NCBI GenBank assembly: GCA_028382005.1
Contig: JAOESH010000002.1
Coordinates: forward strand, 1 to 64,000
DNA: 64,000 nt
DNA from: Pseudomonadota bacterium
GTDB taxonomy: Bacteria; Pseudomonadota; Alphaproteobacteria; Puniceispirillales; Marisalimonadaceae
Direction: 5' to 3'
The number at the start of each line of letters is the position of its first letter. Position 1 is the stretch's first letter. The position numbers were made by a program, and so were the translations under genes. The notes beneath the pieces were generated by a model. The model did no database searches and was not told where the DNA came from. It saw nothing but the letters and a program-made list of their open reading frames with translations. Positions 19,524 through 29,658 of the stretch are shown here, piece by piece.

Positions 19524-21304
19524 TAAAATATTATAAGAATAAATTAGTAATTATTTTATATTTTGTTTTAAGTATGTTTTTACTTAATAAGTATTCATGG
19601 GCTGATGTTGATAGTTACAACAAAGTTTTGTCTTCTAAAGATATTCAAATATATAAAGAAATTTTTAAAATTCAAAAGAAGATTATTAAAAATAAAAATT
19701 CTAAGGAATGGAATAATGTTAACATTCTTATTAAGAAATTAGATAACAAAATACTGTTGGGTAACGTTTATTCTCAGAGATTTCTCCACCCTACTGGTTG
19801 GAGAAGTTCTTATAAAGATTTAAAAGTATGGCTAGATAGATACAATGATCACCCTGACGCTACAAGAATAGCTAAATTAGCAATTAAAAGAAAACCAAAA
19901 AATGCAAAAAATCCTAAGGCTCCAACAAAAGGTTTTTTAAATGGATATGGTACATATAAATCAAATACCCTTAAACCTAGATTTCCACTAAATAATAACA
20001 AATATTCAAGATTTTCTTATTCTACTTCAATTAAATTTAGACGAGCAATTAACAAACGGAATACTAAATATGCTGAAAATTTAATTAATAGTAAAAAAAC
20101 AAAAAAATATCTCAATAAAAGGGAGTTATCTCAATTAAGAGCTGAGTTATCTCACGCTTTTTTCATATTTAATCAAGATTATAAAGCTATAAGACAGGCA
20201 AGATTATCTTTAAGTTTATCAAAAATACCAAATCCATTGGCGTTATGGGCAGGCGGATTGGCATCTTGGAGAAACAAAGACACTAACTTATCAAAATATT
20301 TTTTTAATAAACTAATAGAAGATAATGATGGACCTGAAGGTATTGTGGCAGGAGGTGGTTACTGGTCGGCACGAATTGCGTTTGTATTAGGAGAACCAAA
20401 AAAAGCAAATTATTATTTAACTAAAGCAGCCCTTAAAGAAAGAACATTTTATGGCTCATTATCAATGGCATCATTAGGTTATAAGTATAATCCAAATTTT
20501 GATTTACCAAAATTGAGTTTAAATTTAATCAAGAAAATTATTAGTTACAAAGGTGGCTTAAGAGCGATGGCTCTTATTGAAGTAAATGAATTTCATAAAT
20601 CAGCAAGAGAGTTTAGAAAAATAATACCTAAATTTGATATAACTGATTATCCTCAATTATTGTCATTTGCCTCTAAAAACAATATGCCTGGCTTAACCTT
20701 TAGATTAGCCGCAATTTTAAGAAATGATCATGATAAAATTTTATTGGGAGGGTTATATCCAGTCCCTTCATGGAAAATGAACACTTCTAACTTAAAAGAT
20801 AGAGCTTTGGTTTATGCTATCGCAAGACAAGAATCTGGTTTTAACCCTAGAGCGAGAAGTTCATCAAAAGCTATGGGCGTTATGCAAATTATACCTTCAA
20901 CAGCTGCATTTATTATGAAAAATAGAGAATATAGACTTAGGAAAAGTAAAAATCATATGCTTTACAACCCACCTCATAATATTCAAATTGGTTCAAAGTA
21001 TATGAAGTTTCTTCTTAACTTACCTATAGTTAATCAAGATTTGATGTGGATGCTAGCAAGTTATAATGCGGGGCCTGGAAATTTTAAAAAATGGACAAAA
21101 AATAAAGATTATAAATCTAGTGATGCTTTACTAATGCTTGAAAGTTTGCCAGCAAGAGAAACTCGTAACTATATTAAGTTAGTATTGACTAATTTATGGA
21201 TATATAAAATCAGATTTAAACAGGAAAATAATATTTTGTCTGCTTTAGCATCAGGCAAGTCGATTGATTTTAAAGTTTTTTTTAAAAATAAAATGGGAAG
21301 TTAA
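19520..21304 (+). CDS. slt: Soluble lytic murein transglycosylase (Slt-like)
   Basis: This enzyme cleaves peptidoglycan glycan strands, leaving 1,6-anhydromuramyl ends. The 594 residues start at GTG, overlapping the glycosylase stop. A signal peptide (about residues 8-28, LVIILYFVLSMFLLNKYSWA) directs it to the periplasm. A long alpha-helical superhelix forms the U domain, and the C-terminal catalytic domain has the Glu in IARQESGFNPRARSSSKAMG (about residues 437-456), then MQIIPSTA and ASYNAGPGN. The layout matches E. coli Slt70 family members. Confidence 0.93.
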   Translation: MIKYYKNKLVIILYFVLSMFLLNKYSWADVDSYNKVLSSKDIQIYKEIFKIQKKIIKNKNSKEWNNVNILIKKLDNKILLGNVYSQRFLHPTGWRSSYKDLKVWLDRYNDHPDATRIAKLAIKRKPKNAKNPKAPTKGFLNGYGTYKSNTLKPRFPLNNNKYSRFSYSTSIKFRRAINKRNTKYAENLINSKKTKKYLNKRELSQLRAELSHAFFIFNQDYKAIRQARLSLSLSKIPNPLALWAGGLASWRNKDTNLSKYFFNKLIEDNDGPEGIVAGGGYWSARIAFVLGEPKKANYYLTKAALKERTFYGSLSMASLGYKYNPNFDLPKLSLNLIKKIISYKGGLRAMALIEVNEFHKSAREFRKIIPKFDITDYPQLLSFASKNNMPGLTFRLAAILRNDHDKILLGGLYPVPSWKMNTSNLKDRALVYAIARQESGFNPRARSSSKAMGVMQIIPSTAAFIMKNREYRLRKSKNHMLYNPPHNIQIGSKYMKFLLNLPIVNQDLMWMLASYNAGPGNFKKWTKNKDYKSSDALLMLESLPARETRNYIKLVLTNLWIYKIRFKQENNILSALASGKSIDFKVFFKNKMGS

Positions 21305-21309
21305 CTTTT

Positions 21310-21852
21310 ATGACTAATAACGTAGACTTTTTACCAATTAATATATCAATTGTTACTATCTCTGACACTAGAAACTTAGAAAACGATAAATCAGGCGAGG
21401 TTTTGTACCAAAGAGTAAAAAATTCTGGCCATAAAGTTTCATCACGTGAAATAGTAAAAGATGATTTTGATCAGATATCTGAATTATTTAAACATCTGAT
21501 TAATGATAATAATATCGATGTGATTATCTCAACAGGTGGCACTGGTCTTACTGGTAGAGATATTACACCAGAAGTAATGGAAACCCTTTTTGAGAAATCA
21601 ATAGACGGATTTGGCGAAATGTTCCGCTGGCTATCATTTTCAAAGATAGGTACATCTGCACTTCAGTCACGGGCACTTGCTGGAGTAACAAAAGGTACAT
21701 ATATATTTTGCTTACCAGGATCACCATCTGCATGTAAAGATGGATGGGATCAAATCTTAGTACATCAATTAGACATAAGGCACAAGCCATGTAACTTTGT
21801 TGAAATTATGCCAAGGCTTCAAGAACATGAAGTTTCTAGAACTAAAAGTTAA
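21310..21852 (+). CDS. moaB: Molybdenum cofactor biosynthesis protein B
   Basis: MoaB belongs to the MoaB/MogA molybdopterin-binding family that adenylylates or handles molybdopterin. The 180-residue protein has the family fold with ISTGGTGLTGRDITPEV (about residues 78-94) and GTYIFCLPGSPSACKDGWD. It sits five bases after slt and overlaps rnhB as TAATG. No other molybdenum-cofactor gene is in the window, so the pathway must be completed elsewhere if it is functional. Confidence 0.92.
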   Translation: MTNNVDFLPINISIVTISDTRNLENDKSGEVLYQRVKNSGHKVSSREIVKDDFDQISELFKHLINDNNIDVIISTGGTGLTGRDITPEVMETLFEKSIDGFGEMFRWLSFSKIGTSALQSRALAGVTKGTYIFCLPGSPSACKDGWDQILVHQLDIRHKPCNFVEIMPRLQEHEVSRTKS

Positions 21853-22547
21853 TGGTTAATTTTGATTTTGAGAGATTATGTTATAATAACAATATAAATA
21901 TGATTGGAGTTGACGAAGCTGGGAGAGGTTCATGGGCTGGTCCCTTAGTAGCAGCAGCTTGCTGGATTGATTTTAATAATTATAAATTATTACACTCAGA
22001 TATAAATGATAGTAAAAAGTTAAAATCAAAAAAAAGAAAAGAGATTATACATTCACTTAATAAATCAATAAAATATTCTACGGGAATATCCACTGAAAAA
22101 GAGATAGATCTTTATGGACTTACATTTGCAAATTCGTTAGCTATGAAAAGATCAATATTTTGTTTAATGCAATCCTTTAAAAGTCTTCCTAAAGATCAAT
22201 TAGATCAATTTCATTTTTATATTGATGGCAAATACAAGCCAGATTTTTCTACAGTTGAAATTACGACAATTAAAAAAAATAAAATAAAATTAACTCACAA
22301 TCACGTTGTTCCACTTATTAGGGGTGACAGCAAATCAAAAACTATAGCTTTAGCAAGTATAATTGCTAAAGAAACTAGGGATGCTATAATGACTAATTAT
22401 TCCTTTATGTATCCATCATATTATTTAGAAAAAAATTTTGGTTATGGGACTTATATACATAAAAATGCAATTTCAAAACATGGCATATGTAAGTTACACA
22501 GAAAATCTTTCAAACCTATTGCTACTATATGTAGTCAACAATACTAA
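21852..22547 (+). CDS. rnhB: Ribonuclease HII
   Basis: RNase HII nicks DNA at misincorporated ribonucleotides and degrades RNA in hybrids. The 231 residues carry the catalytic pair in MIGVDEAGRGSWAGPLVAAA (about residues 17-36), the next acidic residue in FYIDGKYKPD, and the last in ASIIAKETRDAIM. The C-terminal KNFGYGTYIHKNAISKHGIC block is characteristic. The ATG overlaps the moaB stop. It precedes ccrM on the same strand, the rnhB-ccrM order seen in several alphaproteobacteria. Confidence 0.95.
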   Translation: MVNFDFERLCYNNNINMIGVDEAGRGSWAGPLVAAACWIDFNNYKLLHSDINDSKKLKSKKRKEIIHSLNKSIKYSTGISTEKEIDLYGLTFANSLAMKRSIFCLMQSFKSLPKDQLDQFHFYIDGKYKPDFSTVEITTIKKNKIKLTHNHVVPLIRGDSKSKTIALASIIAKETRDAIMTNYSFMYPSYYLEKNFGYGTYIHKNAISKHGICKLHRKSFKPIATICSQQY

Positions 22548-22617
22548 TAAATACCCACATATTGTAATTTTTTATTTTATTTAACTAAGCCATTGACTTT
22601 AATGAGTATTTGTCATT

Positions 22618-22626
22618 TTATCCACA
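22618..22626 (+). promoter_or_regulatory. Perfect DnaA box upstream of ccrM
   Basis: TTATCCACA lies 40 bases before the ccrM ATG in the 118-base rnhB-ccrM gap. A near-match (ATATTCACA) follows about a dozen bases later, just before the gene. This position would let DnaA act on ccrM transcription. One perfect box per 64 kb is expected by chance at this composition, so location is the main support. Confidence 0.5.
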
Positions 22627-22665
22627 TTATATTCACATAATAATAGGGTAAATTTAATTTTAATT

Positions 22666-23748
22666 ATGACTATTGAAAAATTTAAAAATAGAGTGTTGAT
22701 AGGTGATTGCATTGAACAAATGAATAAATTACCGGAAGAAACTGTAGACTTAATTTTCGCTGATCCACCTTATAATTTACAAATTAGTGGGGATTTATCA
22801 AGACCAGACCAAACAAAAGTAAATGGAGTTAATGAAAGCTGGGATAAGTTCGAATCAATTTCTGAATATGATAATTATACCAAACTTTGGATGATTGCAG
22901 CAAAAAGAATTTTAAAGAGAAATGGAGCAATTTGGGTAATAGGTTCTTATCATAATATTTTTAGACTTGGTTATATAATGCAAGATTTAGATTTTTGGTT
23001 GTTAAATGATGTAATGTGGAGAAAAGTTAATCCTATGCCAAATTTTCGTGGTAGGAGATTTACAAATGCTCATGAAACATTAATTTGGGCATCAAAAACA
23101 AAATCTTCAAAATATACTTTTAATTATGAAGCAATGAAATCATTAAATGGTGATTTGCAAATGCGTTCTGATTGGTTCATTCCAATTTGTACAGGAGACG
23201 AGAGACTCAAAGATAAAGAAGGGAAAAAAGTTCATCCAACTCAAAAACCTGAAAATCTCCTTAGTAGGGTAATTATGTCTAGTAGTAATGTAGGAGATAT
23301 AGTTTTAGACCCATTTTTTGGAACAGGGACAACTGGTGCAGTTGCAAAAAAACTTGGAAGAAGTTTTATAGGAATTGAACAAAATGCAAAATATGTTCTA
23401 GAAGCTGAAAAAAGGATTAATTCTGTAAAAGAAATTGTTTCTAATGAGCTTATACAAACACCTAGAAAAACGTTAGAACCAAGAATTCCATTCGGACACC
23501 TACTTGAACAAGGATTAATTAATCCTGGAGAATTGTTACAGGACTCTCGTAATAGGTGGACTGCAAAGATAAGAGCAGATGGAAGTTTAATTTCTAAAGA
23601 CAAAAAGGGATCAATACATTCGGTAGGTGCACATCTACAAGGGCTTCAAGCTTGCAATGGTTGGACTTTTTGGCATATTAAAAGGTCAGGTAAATTAGTT
23701 TCAATAGACAATTTGAGACATGCCGCAAGAGCAGTTAGTCAGGCTTAG
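22666..23748 (+). CDS. ccrM: CcrM-type adenine-N6 DNA methyltransferase (GANTC)
   Basis: This is a beta-class DNA adenine methyltransferase. Motif IV is DPPYNLQ (about residue 33) and precedes motif [14 protein letters not shown] (about residue 210), the order that defines the class. The C-terminal 90 residues, with [17 protein letters not shown] and [19 protein letters not shown], form the extra domain typical of CcrM, which methylates GANTC as a cell-cycle signal. No cognate restriction enzyme is next to it, fitting an orphan regulatory enzyme. The 360-residue length is normal. GANTC specificity is inferred from family resemblance. Confidence 0.93.
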   Translation: MTIEKFKNRVLIGDCIEQMNKLPEETVDLIFADPPYNLQISGDLSRPDQTKVNGVNESWDKFESISEYDNYTKLWMIAAKRILKRNGAIWVIGSYHNIFRLGYIMQDLDFWLLNDVMWRKVNPMPNFRGRRFTNAHETLIWASKTKSSKYTFNYEAMKSLNGDLQMRSDWFIPICTGDERLKDKEGKKVHPTQKPENLLSRVIMSSSNVGDIVLDPFFGTGTTGAVAKKLGRSFIGIEQNAKYVLEAEKRINSVKEIVSNELIQTPRKTLEPRIPFGHLLEQGLINPGELLQDSRNRWTAKIRADGSLISKDKKGSIHSVGAHLQGLQACNGWTFWHIKRSGKLVSIDNLRHAARAVSQA

Positions 23749-25900
23749 ATTTTAGCTGTATTCTTCTTTTGTGCAGAATAGGTTCTGTATAACCAGATGG
23801 ACTCACAGTTCCTTCAACAACTAAATCAACAGAGGCTTTAAAAGCAATAGAATTGTCAAAATTGTCTGACATGTCCATATAACCTGGATCATTTTCATTC
23901 TGTTTATCAACTATACGTGCCATTTTTTTCATGGTTTCAATTAATTGATCTTTTGAAAAAATACCATGCCTCATCCAATTAGCTAAATGTTGGCTAGAAA
24001 TACGACAGGTAGCTCTATCTTCCATTAAGCCTATGTTATTAATATCTGGAACTTTGGAACAACCTACACCTTGGTTAATCCATCTGACTACATAACCAAG
24101 AATACCTTGTGCGTTGTTATCCATTTCTTTTTGAATGTCTTCAGAGGACCAGTTATGACCTTTAGAAACTGGTACATTAAGAATATCATTAAGATAGTTA
24201 TTTTTATCGCCAGATTTTTCTTTTTGAATTTCAAATACATTTACTTGATGATAATGAATTGCATGAAGTGTTGCGGCAGTTGGACTTGGAACCCATGCAG
24301 TATTTGCTCCACTTTTAGGATGATTAATTTTTTGTTTTAACATTTCATCCATTAGATCTGGCATAGCCCACATTCCTTTACCTATTTGCGCTTTACCTGA
24401 AAGTCCACATTCCAAACCAATTTTTACATTATTATTTTCATATGCAGAAATCCATTTAGCATTTTTAATTTCTCCCTTAGGAATTATTGGTCCTGCCTCC
24501 ATTGCAGTATGAATTTCATCTCCTGTTCTATCTAAAAATCCAGTATTTATAAAAACTGTTCTTTCTTTAGCTGCTCTAATACATTCTTTTAAATTTACAG
24601 TTGTTCTCCTTTCTTCATCCATTATTCCAATTTTAAGAGTATTTTTATCTAATTGAAGAGCTTCTTCAACTTCAGAAAATATATCACAAGCAAATTTAAC
24701 TTCTTCTGGCCCGTGCATTTTAGGTTTGACGATGTAAACTGAACCGGATCTTGAGTTTAACTTTTTAAATTTAATATCGTGAATTGCTATTAACGATGTG
24801 ATCATGGCATCCATTATACCCTCTGGCACTTCCTCTCCATTTGGTAATAAAATAGCTGGGTTAGTCATCAGATGGCCAACATTTCTAATTAACATTACAG
24901 AACGTCCAGGTAATTTATAATCACCATTTGAAGTTTTATATAATTTATCTTGGTTTAAAATTCTAGTAAGTGTTTCACCATTTTTTTTGAATGTATCCTC
25001 AAGATCACCCTTCATAAGCCCTAGCCAGTTTCTATATGCTAATACTTTATCTTCAGCATCTACCGTAGCAACAGAATCTTCACAATCCTGAATTGTTGTA
25101 AGAGCAGACTCTAATATTATGTCATCAATACCAGAAAGATCTTTTGAACCGATATTTCCATTCCTATCTATTAGAACTTCAACATGTAAATTATTATTTA
25201 CTAGAAGAATGCATGTGGGTGATTCAATGTTGCCTTGATATCCAATATATTGATTTTGATTTCTAAGTTTGGTTGAATTGTTGTTATTTAGTTCGATAAT
25301 TAAATTATCATCCTGAATTTTATAAGATATAACTTCTTTGTGAGAGCTAACTTCTAAAGGAAAGTTTTTATCTAAAAAATCTTTAGCGTAGGCCACAACT
25401 TTTTCGCCCCTTAGTGGATTGTAGGATTTTGTTTTTGCTGCATTTTCATCATCTGAAATTGCATCTGTACCATAGAGCGCGTCATATAAACTGCCCCACC
25501 TTGCGTTTGCAGCATTTAGAGCATATCTTGCATTTGTTACTGGTACAACTAGTTGAGGACCAGCTTTGACTGCAAGTTCTGGGTCTACATTTTGAGTTGT
25601 AATTTTAAAGTCATCTCCTACTGGAACAATATAATTAATTTTTTTTAAAAAATTTACATATTCATCATGATCAATTGTTTTACCGACATTTTGTTTATAA
25701 AAATTGTCAATTTTATTTTTCATTTCAGTTCTAACTTGAAGCAATTTATTATTTTGGGGAATAAATCTATCTAAAATCAATTGAAATTTAGCCCAAAAAA
25801 TTTCTGGACTAATATCAGTATTAGGTAAGGCCTCTTCTTCAATAAAGTTAACAAGAGTTTCAGAAACTTGTAAGTTCCTTCGTTTTAATCTTTTAGTCAT
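23735..25900 (-). CDS. glcB: Malate synthase G
   Basis: This enzyme condenses glyoxylate with acetyl-CoA to malate. I place the start at ATG 25900, five bases after TTGAGGA, giving 721 residues like the E. coli enzyme (723); the track's TTG is four codons earlier and overlaps that site. Recognisable blocks include [69 protein letters not shown] and [16 protein letters not shown]. Its 3' end overlaps convergent ccrM by 14 bases. The 48-base upstream gap has no room for the glycine riboswitch reported before SAR11 malate synthase. Confidence 0.97.
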   Translation of the reverse strand: MTKRLKRRNLQVSETLVNFIEEEALPNTDISPEIFWAKFQLILDRFIPQNNKLLQVRTEMKNKIDNFYKQNVGKTIDHDEYVNFLKKINYIVPVGDDFKITTQNVDPELAVKAGPQLVVPVTNARYALNAANARWGSLYDALYGTDAISDDENAAKTKSYNPLRGEKVVAYAKDFLDKNFPLEVSSHKEVISYKIQDDNLIIELNNNNSTKLRNQNQYIGYQGNIESPTCILLVNNNLHVEVLIDRNGNIGSKDLSGIDDIILESALTTIQDCEDSVATVDAEDKVLAYRNWLGLMKGDLEDTFKKNGETLTRILNQDKLYKTSNGDYKLPGRSVMLIRNVGHLMTNPAILLPNGEEVPEGIMDAMITSLIAIHDIKFKKLNSRSGSVYIVKPKMHGPEEVKFACDIFSEVEEALQLDKNTLKIGIMDEERRTTVNLKECIRAAKERTVFINTGFLDRTGDEIHTAMEAGPIIPKGEIKNAKWISAYENNNVKIGLECGLSGKAQIGKGMWAMPDLMDEMLKQKINHPKSGANTAWVPSPTAATLHAIHYHQVNVFEIQKEKSGDKNNYLNDILNVPVSKGHNWSSEDIQKEMDNNAQGILGYVVRWINQGVGCSKVPDINNIGLMEDRATCRISSQHLANWMRHGIFSKDQLIETMKKMARIVDKQNENDPGYMDMSDNFDNSIAFKASVDLVVEGTVSPSGYTEPILHKRRIQLKSKPD

Positions 25901-25948
25901 ATTTATCCTCAATTTTATGCTTCTAATTTAATTAAATTGTATCATTTT

Positions 25949-27361
25949 TTAATTATTTTCCCAAGTTAATCCTTCATTCTTCAAGCGTTTCTTAACTTCT
26001 ATTAATAATAAATCTTTATCTTTTTGAGATCTTCCCTCAAATCTAATTACAATAGCCTCTTCGGTATTACTTGCTCGAATTAACCACCAACCAAATTCAT
26101 TTTTTGCTCTAACACCATCTAGAGTAATTACATTTTGAGGAGCATAATCTTTTAAAGTTTGATTAGAAATTTTATCAATTAATTCAAATTTAATTTTGTC
26201 TGAGCAATATATTTTAATTTCAGGTGACACATAAGTTTTGGGTAAAGATGTTACAAATTCATCTAGGTTTATATTTTTCGCCATTAAATTAATTAACCTT
26301 ATTGCAGCATAAAGTGCGTCATCGTAACCGTAATATTCGTCTGCAAAAAATATGTGACCGGACATTTCCCCTGCGAGAGGACAATTGATTTCTTTAATTC
26401 TTTTTTTGATATTTGAATGACCAGTTTTTCCAATTTCAGCATTAAAGCCAAATGATAAAATTTTATCATACGCTACATGACTAGATTTAATATCTAAAAT
26501 GATAGTACTATGTTCTTTGTTTTCAACCTCTAGTGAATTAGATAGAAAGGCTGTCAGTAAGTCACCTGCCACTGGTCTACCCTTTTTGTCAATCACCCCT
26601 ATTCTGTCTCCATCACCATCAAAACCTATACCAATATCAGCATCTACTTCTTTCATTTTATTAGAAAGCATCTTTAGAGTTGTCTTATCTGTTGGGTCAG
26701 GGTGGTGATTAGGAAAATTACCATCAACCTCAGAATATAAAATTATATGGTTTCCAGGAATTTTTTTGGCAATCATTTCAACTGATGGTCCTGAAGCACC
26801 GTTACCACAATCCCAAACTATTGTTTTATTAACTAAATTTTCACTAATACTTTTTTTAATTGGTTGAATAATCTTTTCTATATATTTATCAATAATATAA
26901 ACGTTTTTAGAAGGACCTTTAAAAGTTTCAGAGTGACCTTTTTTTGCAAGTTCTCCTAATTTTTTTATGTCGTCACCGAAGAAAGAGTTTTGATTTAAAA
27001 CTATTTTAAAGCCGTTATAGTTTTTAGGGTTATGACTACCTGTCACCTGAATGGCTCCGTCTGACTTATAATAATGGCTAGCAAAATAAAGCATAGGAGT
27101 TGGGCCTAATCCAATTCTGTAAACCTCACAACCTGATTTTTTTAATCCAAAATTGAGACTTTCTTCAAGGATTGGACTTGAAAGTCTTCCATCCATTCCA
27201 ATTATAATTAATGGATTTGACTTTGAAGGTACTGTTCTTTTTACTGTTATGCCAAAAAAATAGCCAATCATAAAGGCATCTTCTTTATTCAACGTTTCTT
27301 CAAAAATACCTCTGATGTCATACGATCGTAAAATACTTGGGTCGAAAATATGTTCATACAT
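25949..27361 (-). CDS. Phosphomannomutase/phosphoglucomutase
   Basis: This is an alpha-D-phosphohexomutase that interconverts mannose- or glucose-6-P and -1-P. The 470 residues show the phosphoserine loop TGSHNPKNYNGFK (about residues 101-113), the metal loop GFDGDGDRIG, the sugar-binding GEMSGHIFF, and the C-terminal phosphate-binding RFEGRS. It directly follows galU (start overlaps the galU stop), so glucose-1-P made here could feed GalU. AlgC/ManB-type double specificity is known in the family but cannot be decided by eye. Confidence 0.92.
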   Translation of the reverse strand: MYEHIFDPSILRSYDIRGIFEETLNKEDAFMIGYFFGITVKRTVPSKSNPLIIIGMDGRLSSPILEESLNFGLKKSGCEVYRIGLGPTPMLYFASHYYKSDGAIQVTGSHNPKNYNGFKIVLNQNSFFGDDIKKLGELAKKGHSETFKGPSKNVYIIDKYIEKIIQPIKKSISENLVNKTIVWDCGNGASGPSVEMIAKKIPGNHIILYSEVDGNFPNHHPDPTDKTTLKMLSNKMKEVDADIGIGFDGDGDRIGVIDKKGRPVAGDLLTAFLSNSLEVENKEHSTIILDIKSSHVAYDKILSFGFNAEIGKTGHSNIKKRIKEINCPLAGEMSGHIFFADEYYGYDDALYAAIRLINLMAKNINLDEFVTSLPKTYVSPEIKIYCSDKIKFELIDKISNQTLKDYAPQNVITLDGVRAKNEFGWWLIRASNTEEAIVIRFEGRSQKDKDLLLIEVKKRLKNEGLTWENN

Positions 27362-28233
27362 TAAAATCTACCATCAAAGAATTCTTTTTTAAGCCAAGTT
27401 TTTAGTTCTTTATTCATTTCAGTGCTCTCAAGTGATAGCTTAATATTAGCTTGTATAAAACCTAGTTTAGAACCACAATCAAATCTCTCTTCTTTAAATT
27501 TATAACCTGAACAGTCAGTTTCACCTATTCTATTAGCTATTGCATCAGTAAGTTGAATTTCATTACTTGCGCCCCTATTTTGTTTTTCTAGTTCTTTAAA
27601 TATAGCAGGTTCAATAATATATCTTCCTACAACAGCCATATTACTAGGTGCATTTTCAATTGAGGGTTTTTCTATAAGACCTAAAATTTCCGTAATATTA
27701 TTTTCTAAAAATTTACCTGGTGTTATAATGCCGTAAGATGAAACATCTTTTTTTTCTACGTCCATAATTGCTAACATGTTCCCAGATTTGTAATTATCAA
27801 TCATTTCTTTGATAGTATTTGAACCTTTAATTAAATCATCAGCAAGTATAACAGCTACTGGTTCTTCTCCTATTAAGTGACGAGCACACCAAACAGCATG
27901 GCCAAGACCTGCTGGTTCCTGTTGTCTAACATATGCAAATGAGCCTGGAATTTTTAACATTTCTTGTGCAGTTTTAAGAGTATCTTTTTTACCCTTTAAA
28001 AGTAGATTGTTTTCCAACTCATATGAATGATCAAAATGATTTTCTATAGATGACTTGCCCCTACTGGTAACAAATATAAACTGTTCTATTCCTGCATTTG
28101 CAGCTTCCTCAACGGCATATTGAATAAGTGGCTTATCAACTATTGGTAACATTTCTTTCGGCATTGATTTTGTAGCTGGTAAAAATCTTGTTCCAAGACC
28201 ACCAACGGGGAAAATAGCTTTTTTGATTTTCAT
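27361..28233 (-). CDS. galU: UTP-glucose-1-phosphate uridylyltransferase
   Basis: GalU makes UDP-glucose from UTP and glucose-1-P. The 290 residues begin with the nucleotide-binding signature FPVGGLGTRFLPATKSMPKE (about residues 8-27), followed by PLIQYAVEEA, ILADD (metal-binding Asp) and GLIEKP. The ATG follows an AGGA site. It is divergent from ugd, whose enzyme uses the UDP-glucose, with 105 bases between them. It is cotranscribed with the mutase. Confidence 0.96.
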   Translation of the reverse strand: MKIKKAIFPVGGLGTRFLPATKSMPKEMLPIVDKPLIQYAVEEAANAGIEQFIFVTSRGKSSIENHFDHSYELENNLLLKGKKDTLKTAQEMLKIPGSFAYVRQQEPAGLGHAVWCARHLIGEEPVAVILADDLIKGSNTIKEMIDNYKSGNMLAIMDVEKKDVSSYGIITPGKFLENNITEILGLIEKPSIENAPSNMAVVGRYIIEPAIFKELEKQNRGASNEIQLTDAIANRIGETDCSGYKFKEERFDCGSKLGFIQANIKLSLESTEMNKELKTWLKKEFFDGRF

Positions 28234-28338
28234 TCACAAATCCTTAAAATTAGTATAGTTAAATGTATATTTAATTATTGTAATATATTATTTACGTCAG
28301 TAAGTGTTGAATTAATTATAAACCTAAAAGGAATATAA

Positions 28339-29658
28339 ATGAATATAACAATGTTGGGTACTGGTTATGTAGGTTTGGTATCAGGAACTTGTTTTTCTGA
28401 ATTTGGCTTTAATGTATGTTGTGTAGATAAAGATAAAGTTAAAATAAATAACCTTATAAATGATATTATACCTATATATGAGCCTGGTTTAAATAATTTA
28501 GTAAAAAAAAACAAAGATGCTGGTAGATTGTCATTTAGCAATGACATAAATCAAAATATAAAAAAAGCAGATATAATATTTATTGCTGTTGGAACTCCTA
28601 CACGTCGTGGAGATGGTCATGCAGATCTAACATATGTATATGAGGCAGCTGAACAAATAGCTGAAAATATAGTAGGATATACAGTTATTGTTACAAAATC
28701 AACGGTTCCAGTAGGTACTGGTTTAAAAGTAAAGGAAATTATAACAAAAATAAACTCAAACGCTTTATTCGATGTGGTTTCAAATCCTGAATTTTTACGT
28801 GAAGGTAATGCTATAGAAGATTTCATGAGACCTGATAGAATAATTGTTGGTTTAGAAACTGAAAAAGCTAAAGACATGATATCATCTATATATAAACCTC
28901 TTTATTTAATTGAAACTCCTATTCTTTTTACTGATATCAATACGGCAGAATTAATAAAATATTCAGCTAACGCGTTTTTAGCAGTTAAAATTTCATATAT
29001 AAATCAAATGTCTGATTTATGTGAAAAAGTTGGTGCAGATGTTCATGATGTTGCACGTGGAATTGGTCTAGATAAAAGGATTGGAAAAAAATTCTTACAT
29101 CCAGGACCAGGATACGGTGGATCCTGTTTTCCTAAAGACACATCAGCACTTGTTCAAATTGCAAAAGAATACAACTCTAATGTTTCTATAGTTGAAACTG
29201 TAGTAAAATATAATCAACAACGAAAACTTGATATGGCTGAAAAAGTTTTTGAGGCTCTAAATAATAATTGTAAAAATAAAAAAGTATCAATTCTTGGTCT
29301 TGCGTTCAAACCTGAGACAGATGATATGAGAGAAAGTCCTGCTTTAGATATCATACCTCGATTACAAGAAAAGGGTATAAAAATCTCTGCATTTGATCCA
29401 GTAGCAGTGAATGAAGCAAAAAAATTATTACAAAATATTGAATTTTCAAGCAATATTGAAGATTGCCTTCAAGATAGTGATGCTTTAGTAATTTTAACTG
29501 AGTGGAACGAATTTAGAAGCTTATCAGCCAATCATCTCAAGAAGTATATGAAGGGAAATATATTAGTTGATTTAAGAAATGCACTAAATCCTGATAGTTT
29601 TAAAAACAGTGGGTTTCATTTAATACAGTTAGGAAGGCCAAACAATATTATCCAGTAA
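28339..29658 (+). CDS. ugd: UDP-glucose 6-dehydrogenase
   Basis: Ugd oxidises UDP-glucose to UDP-glucuronate with two NAD+, supplying acidic sugars for surface polysaccharide. The 439 residues show the Rossmann start MNITMLGTGYVGLVSG, the substrate block NPEFLREGNAIEDF, and the catalytic Cys in GYGGSCFPKDTSAL (about residues 254-267). The C-terminal domain contains LGLAFKPETDDMRESPA. A clear AAAGGA site precedes the ATG. Its 3' end overlaps convergent proV by 11 bases. Confidence 0.97.
   Translation: MNITMLGTGYVGLVSGTCFSEFGFNVCCVDKDKVKINNLINDIIPIYEPGLNNLVKKNKDAGRLSFSNDINQNIKKADIIFIAVGTPTRRGDGHADLTYVYEAAEQIAENIVGYTVIVTKSTVPVGTGLKVKEIITKINSNALFDVVSNPEFLREGNAIEDFMRPDRIIVGLETEKAKDMISSIYKPLYLIETPILFTDINTAELIKYSANAFLAVKISYINQMSDLCEKVGADVHDVARGIGLDKRIGKKFLHPGPGYGGSCFPKDTSALVQIAKEYNSNVSIVETVVKYNQQRKLDMAEKVFEALNNNCKNKKVSILGLAFKPETDDMRESPALDIIPRLQEKGIKISAFDPVAVNEAKKLLQNIEFSSNIEDCLQDSDALVILTEWNEFRSLSANHLKKYMKGNILVDLRNALNPDSFKNSGFHLIQLGRPNNIIQ

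Noticed and set aside
22548-22665. CtrA-binding site (TTAA-N7-TTAA) upstream of ccrM
   Set aside because: The nearest candidate has an eight-base spacer and a mismatch in the second half-site.
25901-25948. Glycine riboswitch upstream of glcB, as reported in SAR11
   Set aside because: Only 48 bases separate the chosen glcB start from the upstream mutase gene's 3' end, too short for the aptamer, and no glycine-aptamer core is visible.
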